Shown piece after piece: positions 44,731-52,345 of a DNA stretch of 64,000 bases (the stretch's first letter is position 1; each line of letters opens with the position of its first letter). The notes under the pieces are model-generated. The model did no database searches. It was not told the origin of the DNA and saw nothing but the letters and a program-made list of their open reading frames with translations. Source of the DNA: Brachymonas wangyanguii (GTDB lineage Bacteria; Pseudomonadota; Gammaproteobacteria; Burkholderiales; Burkholderiaceae_C); contig NZ_CP173677.1 in assembly GCF_045055315.1 (NCBI RefSeq), positions 682,001 through 746,000 of the forward strand, in the 5' to 3' direction. The position numbers were made by a program, and so were the translations under genes.

Positions 44731-47700
44731 GCAGCGCCCACGCCTATCGGGTCAACGGCGAGATCGTGCCGGACCAGGCTTTTTACGCCGTGGCCTGCCA
44801 CCCGGCACGCCATGTGGTGGTCGAGGCCTGTGCCGGTGCCGGCAAGACCTGGATGCTGGTCAGCCGCATCCTCCGTGCCTTGCTGGAAGGAGCCGAGCCG
44901 CAGCAGATCCTGGCGATCACCTTTACCAAGAAGGCCGCTGCCGAAATGCGCCAGCGCCTGAACGAATGGCTGGCCGATTTTGCCGGCAAGACGCCGGAGC
45001 AACTGGAGCCGGAGCTGCGGATGCGCGGCATGACGCCGGAGCAGGCGAAGCAGCATGCGCCGGCGCTGCAGGGGCTGTACCTGAAGCTGCTGCAGCACGG
45101 TCGCAGCCCGCAGATCCGCACCTTCCACAGCTGGTTTGCCGCCTTGTTGCGCGCGGCACCGCTGCAGGTGCTGGAACAGCAGGGCCTGCCCAGCCAGTAC
45201 GAACTGCTGCAGGATGATGCGCGCGCCGTGGCCGAAGTCTGGCGGCCGTTTTTCCAGGCGCTGCTGCGCGATGATTCGGCGCGCGCCGATTTCGATGCGC
45301 TGGTAGGCCTGCATGGCCGCAGCAACACGCTGAAGGCGCTGGAAGCCGCACTGGCCAAGCGTGTTGAATTCCGTCTGGCGCACCAGCACGGGGTGCTGGA
45401 ACGATCGGTGCTGCCGTTTCAGCAGCTGGTGCTGGAACTGAAGGACTTTGCTTCGCCGGCGGCATCGCTGGACAGCGAGGCGGCGGCGCAGCGCTGGCAT
45501 GCACGCTCGGCCGCGCTGGGGTCGGAAAAGCTCAAGACACCGCAGCAGGCGGCTGCCAAGGTGGTGGAAGCCTTTGAACAGCCGGATCTGGAGCAGCGGC
45601 TGCAGATTTTGCGCAAGACCTTCTTCGTCAAGGACGAGGATCGGCTGACCAAGAACCTGCAGAAATTCGATGCCGCCCAGGACGCCGAAGCCGAGCTGCA
45701 ACTGCTCTGCCGCGCCCAGGCGCAGCACGCCGCCTGGCTCTACCAGCAGCGCATGGTGCGGCTGACGCTGTTGCTGCTGGAGTGCTACGCCCAGGTCAAG
45801 CGCGAGCATGGCTGGATCGATATGGCCGATATCGAGGTCAGCGCCGGCCAGCTGCTGGGTGACGAGCTGCTGAGTGGCTGGATCCAGGAGCGGCTTGATG
45901 CCCAGGTACGCCATTTGCTGATCGACGAATTCCAGGATACCAACCCGATCCAGTGGCATGCGCTGCAGGGCTGGCTGTCTGGCTATGCCGGTGCGGCGAT
46001 CCCGCCCAGCGTGTTCATCGTCGGCGATCCCAAGCAGAGCATCTACCGTTTCCGCCGTGCCGATCCGGAAGTGTTCCGCGAGGCGCGCCGTTTTGTCCAG
46101 CAGGCGCTGGGCGGTGCCGTGCTCGAATGCGACCATACGCGGCGCAACGCGCAGCCGGTGATCGATGCCGTCAACGCGTTGATGCAATCGGCGCAGGACG
46201 AGGGGCGCTATGCGGATTTCCGTACCCACACCACGGCGGCAGAGGTGGCTGGCTGCGTGCTGACGCTGCCGCAGATCGCGCGACCGGAAAAGGCCGAGAC
46301 CGATGCCGCCAGCGGCTGGCGCGACAGCCTGGCCACGCCGCAGCTCGAGGAAGAGGAGGCCCTGATGGCGCGCGAATGCCGCCAGGCGGCGCAATGGCTG
46401 CAGCGCTGCGTGCAGGCCGGCACGCCGGCCAGCGAAATCCTGGTGATTGCGCGCAAGAACGCGCGCGTGGCGGCGATGCAGCACGCGCTGGCCGAGGCCG
46501 GCCTGCCGGCACTCAAGGCCGACAAGCTGCTGCTGGCTGAAGCGCCCGAGGTGCAGGACGTGGTGGCGCTGGTCGATGCGCTGGTCTCGCCGCGCCACGA
46601 CCTGTCGCTGGCGCGTGCGCTGAAGTCGCCGATCTTCGGTCTGGACGATGCGCAGCTGGTGGAGATCCGTCTGGGCGTGCTGCAGGCCGCGAAGCAGGCC
46701 GAACCGGCGGCCATCAGCTGGCTGGACTGGCTGCTGGCGCATGCCGATACCGACCCGGCCGTATCTCCCTGGCAGCCGCTGGCGCGCCAGCTGCAGCGCT
46801 GGCAGCAGTGGCTGCAGCAACGGTTGCCGCATGATGCGCTCGATGCCATCTTCCGCGATGGCGACTTGCTGGCGCGCTATGCCGCCCGCACCAGCCCGGC
46901 GCAGCGCGCTGGCGTGCTGGAGCGGCTGCAGGCCTTGCCCGGCCACATGCTGGCGTTCGATGGCGGCCGCTTTGTCAGCGCCTACCGCTGGGTGCGCGCC
47001 ATGCGCGGCGGTGATCCGACCGGTACGCCGGTGGCTGGCGGGCAGGGCATCCGCCTGCTCACGGTGCACGGTTCCAAGGGGCTGGAAGCGGGGCTGGTGC
47101 TGCTGCTCGATACCGATGCCGCCAAGGGCCGCAGCAAGGCGATGGATGTGCTGGTGGACTGGCCCGGCAGCCACACGCATCCGGCGCAGCTGGTGTTTCT
47201 ACAGAGCTTTTCCAATCCGCCGCCCTCGGTGTTGCCACTGGTGCAGCAGGAACAGCAGGCCGAGGAGCGCGAGGAAGCGAACGCGCTGTACGTGGCCATG
47301 ACGCGGGCGCGCCAGGTGCTGGCGTTTTCCAGCACCGAGCCGCGCAGCGTGCAGGAGCACAGCTGGTGGCAGCAATGGCAGCGCCAGGCTGATGCCATCG
47401 CGCTGCAGCCAGACTATGCCGGCGAGCTGTCGGTAGCGGCCGACTGGCCGGCCATCAGCCACAAGTCTGAGGCGCACGAAGCCGCATCGGTGCAGGCCGG
47501 GCAGGTGCTGGAGCTGCCGCCACTGGCAGCGGAGCTGCAGCGCCATGTGCAGCTCACTACCGCCGATCTGGCGGCGCGTGATGCCAGCCGTGCGCTGCAG
47601 GCCACACTCGGCGAGGCCATGCACAAGGTGCTGGAATGGCATCGCCAGGGCGCGCAACCGCCGGATGCTCAACAGCAGCGCCAGTCCTTGCAGCAGCGCT

Positions 47701-48056
47701 ACCAGCTGGACGCGGCGCAGGCAGCCCAGGTCGTGGCGCAGGCGCAAGGCATTCTGCAAGGCGATGCGGCCTGGGCCTGGGACGAGCTGCAGATCGACTG
47801 GCAGGCGAATGAAATCGACATTGCCTGGAAGCAGCAGGTGCTGCGTATCGACCGCCTGGTGCGTCGGCGTGCGCAGGCCGGTGAACCGGCCAGTTGGTGG
47901 GTGCTGGACTTCAAGTCCTCGCTGGCGCCGCAGGAGCAGGCGGCGCTGCGCCGCCAGATGCAGGACTACCGGCAGGCGGTGCAGGCGCTATATCCAGACG
48001 CGCCGGTGCGCGCGGCGTTCCTGACACAGGACGGGCAGATGCAGGAACTGGCCTGA
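44727..48056 (+). CDS. AddA-type UvrD/Rep helicase-nuclease
   Basis: 1109 residues: an SF1A helicase followed by a RecB-like nuclease. Walker A is at 34-41 (ACAGAGKT) and Walker B/motif II at D400-E401 (LLIDEFQDTN). Motif III (VGDPKQSIYRFRRAD), motif V (LTVHGSKGLEAGLVLLLD) and motif VI (ALYVAMTRAR) follow. The C terminus has a nuclease motif LDFKSS and QxxxY-like MQDYRQAV. With the overlapping AddB-type gene it forms the double-strand break resection complex of this organism. ATG 44727 is fixed by the ATGA overlap. Confidence 0.92.
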   Translation: MSSAHAYRVNGEIVPDQAFYAVACHPARHVVVEACAGAGKTWMLVSRILRALLEGAEPQQILAITFTKKAAAEMRQRLNEWLADFAGKTPEQLEPELRMRGMTPEQAKQHAPALQGLYLKLLQHGRSPQIRTFHSWFAALLRAAPLQVLEQQGLPSQYELLQDDARAVAEVWRPFFQALLRDDSARADFDALVGLHGRSNTLKALEAALAKRVEFRLAHQHGVLERSVLPFQQLVLELKDFASPAASLDSEAAAQRWHARSAALGSEKLKTPQQAAAKVVEAFEQPDLEQRLQILRKTFFVKDEDRLTKNLQKFDAAQDAEAELQLLCRAQAQHAAWLYQQRMVRLTLLLLECYAQVKREHGWIDMADIEVSAGQLLGDELLSGWIQERLDAQVRHLLIDEFQDTNPIQWHALQGWLSGYAGAAIPPSVFIVGDPKQSIYRFRRADPEVFREARRFVQQALGGAVLECDHTRRNAQPVIDAVNALMQSAQDEGRYADFRTHTTAAEVAGCVLTLPQIARPEKAETDAASGWRDSLATPQLEEEEALMARECRQAAQWLQRCVQAGTPASEILVIARKNARVAAMQHALAEAGLPALKADKLLLAEAPEVQDVVALVDALVSPRHDLSLARALKSPIFGLDDAQLVEIRLGVLQAAKQAEPAAISWLDWLLAHADTDPAVSPWQPLARQLQRWQQWLQQRLPHDALDAIFRDGDLLARYAARTSPAQRAGVLERLQALPGHMLAFDGGRFVSAYRWVRAMRGGDPTGTPVAGGQGIRLLTVHGSKGLEAGLVLLLDTDAAKGRSKAMDVLVDWPGSHTHPAQLVFLQSFSNPPPSVLPLVQQEQQAEEREEANALYVAMTRARQVLAFSSTEPRSVQEHSWWQQWQRQADAIALQPDYAGELSVAADWPAISHKSEAHEAASVQAGQVLELPPLAAELQRHVQLTTADLAARDASRALQATLGEAMHKVLEWHRQGAQPPDAQQQRQSLQQRYQLDAAQAAQVVAQAQGILQGDAAWAWDELQIDWQANEIDIAWKQQVLRIDRLVRRRAQAGEPASWWVLDFKSSLAPQEQAALRRQMQDYRQAVQALYPDAPVRAAFLTQDGQMQELA

Positions 48057-48173
48057 GACGGGGGCCGGCCTCCGGGCTGGTCGCCTGTCATGATTTGTCA
48101 CCGAATAGGCGCTTGCCCGGCAGGCCGGCTGCGCTATGCTGGGACTTTAGCTTGCAGTACCTTGAATCCCATC

Positions 48174-49031
48174 ATGGATAGCCTTGCCTCCCCCATGCCT
48201 GCCGCCGCGCAGGATCACGCCGCCCGCATGCGTTGGCGCGTGGAAGAGATCGACTGGAACGGCATCGACCATGCCCGTATCGCCGATGATGAGCTGCTGT
48301 TCTATCTGTTGACCAGCGCGTCGTTTATTGAATCCGGTTCGGACCTGTACACGCGTAACCTGATTGGCCACTACGCCCGCTGGCCCGAGGTGGCGCAATG
48401 GCTGGGCGCGCACTGGGAGCAGGAAGAACTGCAGCACGGTCGCGCCTTTGCCGCCTACGTGCAGGCGGCCTGGCCGCAGTTTCCGTGGCAGCAGGCCTTC
48501 GAGGGGTTCATGGCCGAGTACGGCCCGATGTGCACGGTGGAAGAGCTGGATCCGGAGCCGGCGCTGGAAATGGCGGCGCGCTGCGTGGTCGAAATGGGCA
48601 CCACTACCTACTACCACACGCTGCGCGAGCTCAGCGACGAGCCGGTGCTGACCGGCTTGCTGAGCCAGGTGCGCGCCGACGAGGTCAACCATTACAAGCA
48701 CTTCCTCGCCTATTTCCGCCAGCTGTCGGCGCAGCAGCCGGTGTCACGCCTGCGCGTGGCGCGCGTGCTCTACCAGCGCCTGCTGGAACTGCGCGAAAGC
48801 GATTCGGATGTGGCACTGCGTCATGTCTGGGCGCACAAGGGGCCGATGTTTGCCAACGGTGCGCAGAGTTATGAGGCGATCAGCGAGCGCATCTACCAGA
48901 CCGTGAGCCGCCAGTTGCCGGCCGATCTGGCGGTGCGCATGCTGCTCAAGCCCTTGCAATTGCCGACGCGGCTGGAGCAGTGGATTAGCCCGACGCTGGT
49001 GCGGGTGGCACGGCGGGTGGTGGCTTCGTGA
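48174..49031 (+). CDS. Ferritin-like (diiron carboxylate fold) protein
   Basis: 285 residues, mostly helical. Possible diiron ligands are EQEELQHG (an ExxH-type pair) in one helix, E in EMAARCVVEMGTTTYY, and DEVNHYKHF (ExxxH) in another, resembling ferritin-like oxygenases and oxidases. The product is soluble and has no signal peptide. The reaction is unknown. ATG 48174 has a poor ribosome binding site; it is followed by a perfect 9-bp hairpin just after the stop. Confidence 0.75.
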   Translation: MDSLASPMPAAAQDHAARMRWRVEEIDWNGIDHARIADDELLFYLLTSASFIESGSDLYTRNLIGHYARWPEVAQWLGAHWEQEELQHGRAFAAYVQAAWPQFPWQQAFEGFMAEYGPMCTVEELDPEPALEMAARCVVEMGTTTYYHTLRELSDEPVLTGLLSQVRADEVNHYKHFLAYFRQLSAQQPVSRLRVARVLYQRLLELRESDSDVALRHVWAHKGPMFANGAQSYEAISERIYQTVSRQLPADLAVRMLLKPLQLPTRLEQWISPTLVRVARRVVAS

Positions 49032-49043
49032 GGCAGAATGAGA

Positions 49044-49066
49044 ACTGCCATCTGGGTGATGGCAGT
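49044..49066 (+). other. Stem-loop downstream of the ferritin-like gene
   Basis: ACTGCCATC (49044-49052) pairs perfectly with GATGGCAGT (49058-49066), 13 bases after the stop codon. No T-run follows, so it is either a weak terminator or an mRNA-stabilising hairpin. Confidence 0.5.
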
Positions 49067-49151
49067 GATACAGCCAAGTGATGCGGGCTGGGTCGAAAGA
49101 TGCCCAGTGTCAGATGGCTGGATCACACTTCACGTGATACAGCGAAGTGAT
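49065..49151. repeat. 18-base near-perfect direct repeat
   Basis: GTGATACAGC-C/G-AAGTGAT occurs at 49065-49082 and 49134-49151 with one mismatch and starts 69 bases apart. The second copy also forms an imperfect hairpin with CACTTC just upstream (49127-49132). The function is unknown; nothing else is visible in this gap up to the 4.5S RNA. Confidence 0.45.
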
Positions 49152-49214
49152 ACAAGCAGGGGATGGTGACCTGTGGTGATTCAAGGTGTTGAAAGACAAC
49201 AGGAAATTGGAAAA

Positions 49215-49316
49215 GGGTGACGAGCCTTGACCCCGGCACTGGCTACACAGTTAGGGCTGCTTGGTTCCCCACCTGACCCGGTTGGCCGCTTCACCATGCG
49301 GGAAGGCCCGTCGCCC
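49215..49316 (-). ncRNA. ffs: Signal recognition particle 4.5S RNA
   Basis: About 102 bases on the minus strand. The conserved apical domain reads GTCAGG, then TGG-GGAA-CCA, then AGCAGCC: the asymmetric SRP loop closed by a GGAA tetraloop. The outer ends pair: GGGCGACGGGCCTT (49316-49303) with AAGGCTCGTCACCC (49228-49215). Four T follow (49214-49211). A TACAAT -10 stands just upstream. It binds Ffh and targets membrane proteins co-translationally. It lies downstream of sugE on the same strand but has its own promoter. Confidence 0.92.
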
Positions 49317-49319
49317 ACC

Positions 49320-49325
49320 ATTGTA
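49320..49325 (-). promoter_or_regulatory. -10 element of the 4.5S RNA gene
   Basis: TACAAT on the minus strand, placed so that transcription would start at about 49316-49313, the first paired base of the RNA. No clear -35 was found. Confidence 0.5.
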
Positions 49326-49380
49326 GACCAGGATGCCCACTGTAACCGTAACAGGGGGCATCGATTGTCTGCTTCTGCGT

Positions 49381-49698
49381 TTACGAGGCTGACAGTTTCA
49401 TCAATACCAGGCCGGAGACGATCAGCACGGCGGCGACCAGGCGCATGGCCGTGAGTGGCTCTCCCAGTATCACGATGCCGACGATGAAGGCGCCCACGGA
49501 ACCGATGCCGGTCCAGATCGTGTAGGCAGTGCCAAGCGGCAGCGTACGCATGGCGACGCTGAGCAGCCAGAAGCTCAAGGCCATGGCGACCAGCGTGACG
49601 AGCGAGGGGGTGAGACGGGTGAAACCGTGCGACAGCTTCATGCTGGTGGCCCAGACGATTTCGAGCAGGCCGGCGAGCAAGAGGGCAATCCATGCCAT
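49381..49698 (-). CDS. sugE: Guanidinium exporter of the SMR family
   Basis: 105-residue four-helix small multidrug resistance protein of the Gdx/SugE subtype. The essential E13 is in GLLEIVWATSMKLSHGF, and the SugE features are GTAYTIWTGIGSVG and ILGEPLT. It works as an antiparallel dimer exchanging protons for guanidinium. The guanidine-II riboswitch directly upstream supports guanidinium rather than a broad drug role. AAAGGAG (49712-49706) is spaced 7 bases from the ATG. Confidence 0.95.
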   Translation of the reverse strand: MAWIALLLAGLLEIVWATSMKLSHGFTRLTPSLVTLVAMALSFWLLSVAMRTLPLGTAYTIWTGIGSVGAFIVGIVILGEPLTAMRLVAAVLIVSGLVLMKLSAS

Positions 49699-49724
49699 GA
49701 GGGGACTCCTTTCCAGGGTGTGGT

Positions 49725-49770
49725 CGGGTCGTCCCGCAACATGTGCCCGGAATGGGGGAGGTCGTCCTCC
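49725..49770 (-). promoter_or_regulatory. Guanidine-II (mini-ykkC) riboswitch
   Basis: On the minus strand, two short hairpins both have the loop ACGA: GGAGG-ACGA-CCTCC (49770-49757) and CGGG-ACGA-CCCG (49736-49725), joined by a 20-base linker. Paired stems with ACGR loops are the full definition of this class; guanidinium bridges the loops and frees the ribosome binding site, which lies 12 bases downstream. It sits directly before sugE/gdx, the usual partner. Confidence 0.92.
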
Positions 49771-49796
49771 TGCAAATGAAAATGGTAGCAGATCGC

Positions 49797-50822
49797 TCAG
49801 CGGCTGGCCAGCTGGCGGTCGCGGATTTCCAGCGCCTGCGGATTCACCAGATTGATCGGCTTGCCATCCAGCCAGGCCAGGATGCTGTCAAAGGCCTGGC
49901 TGAAATACAGCTCGTAGCTTTCCTGCTCGACATAGCCGATATGCGGCGTGCACAGGCAGTTTTCCAGGCGCAGCAGGGCCTGGCCCTGCAGTACCGGTTC
50001 GTTCTCGAATACGTCGATGGCGGCCATGCCGGGACGGCCACGGTTGAGTGCGGTAATCAGGGCATCGGGCTGCAACAGTTCGGCGCGCGCGGTGTTGACC
50101 AGGGTGGCGGTCGGCTTCATGCGCAGCAGGTCTTCCAGGCGCACCGTGCCGCGCGTTTCGGGCGTCAGGCGCAGGTGCAGGCTCAGATAGTCACTGTCAG
50201 CAAACAGCTGCTCCTGGCTCAGGGCCGGGGTGTAGCCGAGTTGTGCGGCCTCGTTGCGGGCACGATCGCTGCCGCCTACCAGGACCTGCATGCCAAAGGC
50301 CTTGCCGTAGCCGGCGACCAGCTTGCCGATCTGGCCAAAGCCCCACAGGCCGAGTGTCTTGCCGCGTAGCACGGTGCCGATGCCGAAATTGGGCGGCATG
50401 GAAGACGCCTTGAGACCGGACTGCTGCCAGACGCCATGGCGCAGATTGGCCATGTAGTGTGGAATACGGCGGCTGGCGGCCATGATCAGGCCCCAGGTCA
50501 ACTCGGCGGCGGCGTAGGGCGAGCCGGTACCGGCCGCCACGGCAATGCCGAGGTCGGTACAGGCGTTGAGATCCAGATGGTCACCCACGCGGCCGGTCTG
50601 CACGATGAGCTTGAGGCGCGGCAGTTTTTCCAGCAGCGAGCGGTTGAGAGCGGTGCGCTCACGGATCAGGACGATGATGTCGGCATCTTTCAGGCGTACC
50701 GACAGCTGGCCGATGCCCTTGACGGTGTTGGTGTACACCTTGGCGTTAAAGGCATCCAGCTTGTGGGCGCAGGGCAGCTTGCGCACGGCGTCCTGATAAT
50801 CGTCCAGAATCACAATGTTCAT
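49797..50822 (-). CDS. D-2-hydroxyacid dehydrogenase
   Basis: 341-residue NAD-dependent enzyme of the SerA/LdhA superfamily. The nucleotide fold is GLWGFGQIGKLVAGYGKAFGM; the catalytic R, E and H lie in NTARAEL, VFENEP and CTPHIGY. It interconverts a 2-hydroxy acid and a 2-oxo acid; the substrate cannot be read. ATG 50822 begins with the first strand MNIVILDDYQDAV. The guanidine-II riboswitch begins 27 bases past its stop. Confidence 0.88.
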   Translation of the reverse strand: MNIVILDDYQDAVRKLPCAHKLDAFNAKVYTNTVKGIGQLSVRLKDADIIVLIRERTALNRSLLEKLPRLKLIVQTGRVGDHLDLNACTDLGIAVAAGTGSPYAAAELTWGLIMAASRRIPHYMANLRHGVWQQSGLKASSMPPNFGIGTVLRGKTLGLWGFGQIGKLVAGYGKAFGMQVLVGGSDRARNEAAQLGYTPALSQEQLFADSDYLSLHLRLTPETRGTVRLEDLLRMKPTATLVNTARAELLQPDALITALNRGRPGMAAIDVFENEPVLQGQALLRLENCLCTPHIGYVEQESYELYFSQAFDSILAWLDGKPINLVNPQALEIRDRQLASR

Positions 50823-50968
50823 GCGCACATTGTGCACAAAGCTGAAGTAAAAACAGCGATGACAAGGCGCAAATTTGCATTCACTGCCGAAAGCTTGCAA
50901 TTTGAAACACTTGCGGGCGCGCCCCCGATGTGTTGCCAGTTTCAGTCGTGGCTTGACGCGACAGTGAG

Positions 50969-50999
50969 GCGCACGCGACTGGCTATTGCCAGCGTGCGC
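50969..50999 (-). other. Strong stem-loop downstream of the small gene after lexA
   Basis: GCGCACG (50969-50975) pairs with CGTGCGC (50993-50999), and CTGGC (50979-50983) with GCCAG (50988-50992), with a 3-base bulge. It lies 9 bases beyond the stop of the 51008-51436 gene. It probably acts as a 3'-end hairpin; a T-run is lacking. Confidence 0.5.
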
Positions 51000-51007
51000 G
51001 TGCCACT

Positions 51008-51436
51008 TCAGCCCAGACGCAGGAATTGCTCTTCCTGGGCCACCAGTTGCTCCAGCTGCTGGCATACCTCGGACAGCTTGCCGCTCAGGTAGAGGTGCTC
51101 GAGTGTAACTGCAGCTAGCTGACGCGGATGGCCGCCAGTTTGCAGGGCCGGTGTGCGGCCTGCGGCATACAGGCGGGAAGGCGGGCGGGTCGCTGCTGTG
51201 GCGGGTACCAGCTGCAGTGTGGCTTGAGACTGCTGGCTAGCCTGGCGCAGGGCCAGGCGGGCGGCCGCGCTGTAGGGCCGCGTTGCTGGCAGTTGCGGAC
51301 GCGTCGCTGCGGTGGTGTTGGCTGGCTTGTAGGCCTGGCTTTCATCGCGCAGGATGGCCATGGGGCGCTGGGCAGCTTCAGACTGCTGGCCGGTGAACCA
51401 GTTGCGGATGGCCTGGAAGGTGGTATTGGCATTCAT
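51008..51436 (-). CDS. Unknown small protein downstream of lexA
   Basis: 142 residues I do not recognise. The N terminus (MNANTTFQAIRNWFTGQQ) may form an amphipathic helix. The middle (about 40-105) is low complexity, rich in Ala, Thr, Pro, Arg and Gln and probably disordered. The C-terminal 35 (LEHLYLSGKLSEVCQQLEQLVAQEEQF) is a helical, possibly coiled-coil segment. ATG 51436 has TAGGAG upstream. It is co-directional with lexA, 151 bases downstream, with no SOS box of its own, so it might be read with lexA. Confidence 0.7.
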   Translation of the reverse strand: MNANTTFQAIRNWFTGQQSEAAQRPMAILRDESQAYKPANTTAATRPQLPATRPYSAAARLALRQASQQSQATLQLVPATAATRPPSRLYAAGRTPALQTGGHPRQLAAVTLEHLYLSGKLSEVCQQLEQLVAQEEQFLRLG

Positions 51437-51587
51437 GGTGGTGCTCCTATGGGCTTGTGGTGACACATAGGCAGGATTGGGAATGCTGGCTGACCGCAAG
51501 GGTTGTCCCTGCCACCCGTGAGGCAGCATCAACAACGCCCGCCACCTTGTGGCAGCCTGGGAAAAGGGGTGTGCTTAAGGAATGTGC

Positions 51588-52238
51588 TTACATGAGCACG
51601 CTGTTGCGGATCAGGCCAACGGCCAGACCTTCGATGGCGAAGGGTTCGCCGGGCTGGACCACGATGGTGGGGTAGTCCGGATTTTCTGCGTGCAGGGCGA
51701 TGTGGTCGGGGCGGCGCTCGTAGCGCTTGACGGTGACCTCGTCACCGACGCGGGCGACGACGATCTGGCCGTTGCGCACGTTTTGCGTGGCCTGCACGGC
51801 GAGCAGGTCGCCATCGAGGATGCCGACATCGCGCATGGACATGCCGCGTACCTGCAGCAGATAGTCAGGCTTGTGGGCAAACAGCGTGGGGGCGACGTGG
51901 TAGACCGTATCGACATGCTCCTGTGCCAATACCGGCGAGCCGGCGGCGACACGGCCAACGAGTGGCAGCGCCAGTTGCGACAGGGCTTCAAGCATGCCAG
52001 GCTGGGCATCGCCTTCGGGGTGGCGCAGGCGAATACCGCGTGAGGTGCCGCTGACCAGTTCGATGGCGCCCTTGCGAGCCAGCGCCTGCAGGTGTTCTTC
52101 TGCAGCGTTGGCCGACTTGAAGCCGAGTTCGGCTGCAATTTCGGCACGCGTGGGAGGCGCGCCGGTATTGGCAATGGCCTGCTGGATCAGGTCCAGGATC
52201 TGTTGCTGGCGAGCGGTGAGTTTGATCGCGGGTTTCAT
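51588..52238 (-). CDS. lexA: SOS repressor LexA
   Basis: 216 residues: winged-helix DNA-binding domain (about 1-70), cleavage site A99-G100 (GRVAAGSPV), and the S24 peptidase dyad S134 (RGMSMRD) and K171 (VTVKRYER). RecA filaments trigger self-cleavage after DNA damage. Two SOS boxes in the upstream region indicate autoregulation, as in E. coli. Confidence 0.98.
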   Translation of the reverse strand: MKPAIKLTARQQQILDLIQQAIANTGAPPTRAEIAAELGFKSANAAEEHLQALARKGAIELVSGTSRGIRLRHPEGDAQPGMLEALSQLALPLVGRVAAGSPVLAQEHVDTVYHVAPTLFAHKPDYLLQVRGMSMRDVGILDGDLLAVQATQNVRNGQIVVARVGDEVTVKRYERRPDHIALHAENPDYPTIVVQPGEPFAIEGLAVGLIRNSVLM

Positions 52239-52278
52239 AGTCTACACTGCCGGTTAGGGGTCTGGGGATGCATACATG

Positions 52279-52294
52279 CTGTTTGCACATACAG
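52279..52294. promoter_or_regulatory. LexA-binding SOS box 1
   Basis: CTGT-N8-ACAG, perfect core. On the lexA strand the flanks extend the match (TACTGT...ACAGCA). It is 41 bases upstream of lexA and 52 bases upstream of the divergent asparaginase gene. Confidence 0.9.
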
Positions 52295-52297
52295 TAC

Positions 52298-52313
52298 CTG
52301 TATTTTTAACCAG
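52298..52313. promoter_or_regulatory. LexA-binding SOS box 2
   Basis: CTGT-N8-CCAG, one mismatch from the core, with centres 19 bases from box 1. Twin boxes before lexA are a common arrangement. It is closer to the asparaginase gene, 33 bases before its ATG. Confidence 0.65.
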
Positions 52314-52345
52314 CTTTTTGCCTTTGGCAAGAGGAAATCGCCCAA

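Noticed and set aside
44673..47180. 835-codon minus-strand open frame opposite addA
   Set aside because: Leu/Gln/Arg-rich shadow; AddA motifs are all in order on the plus strand.
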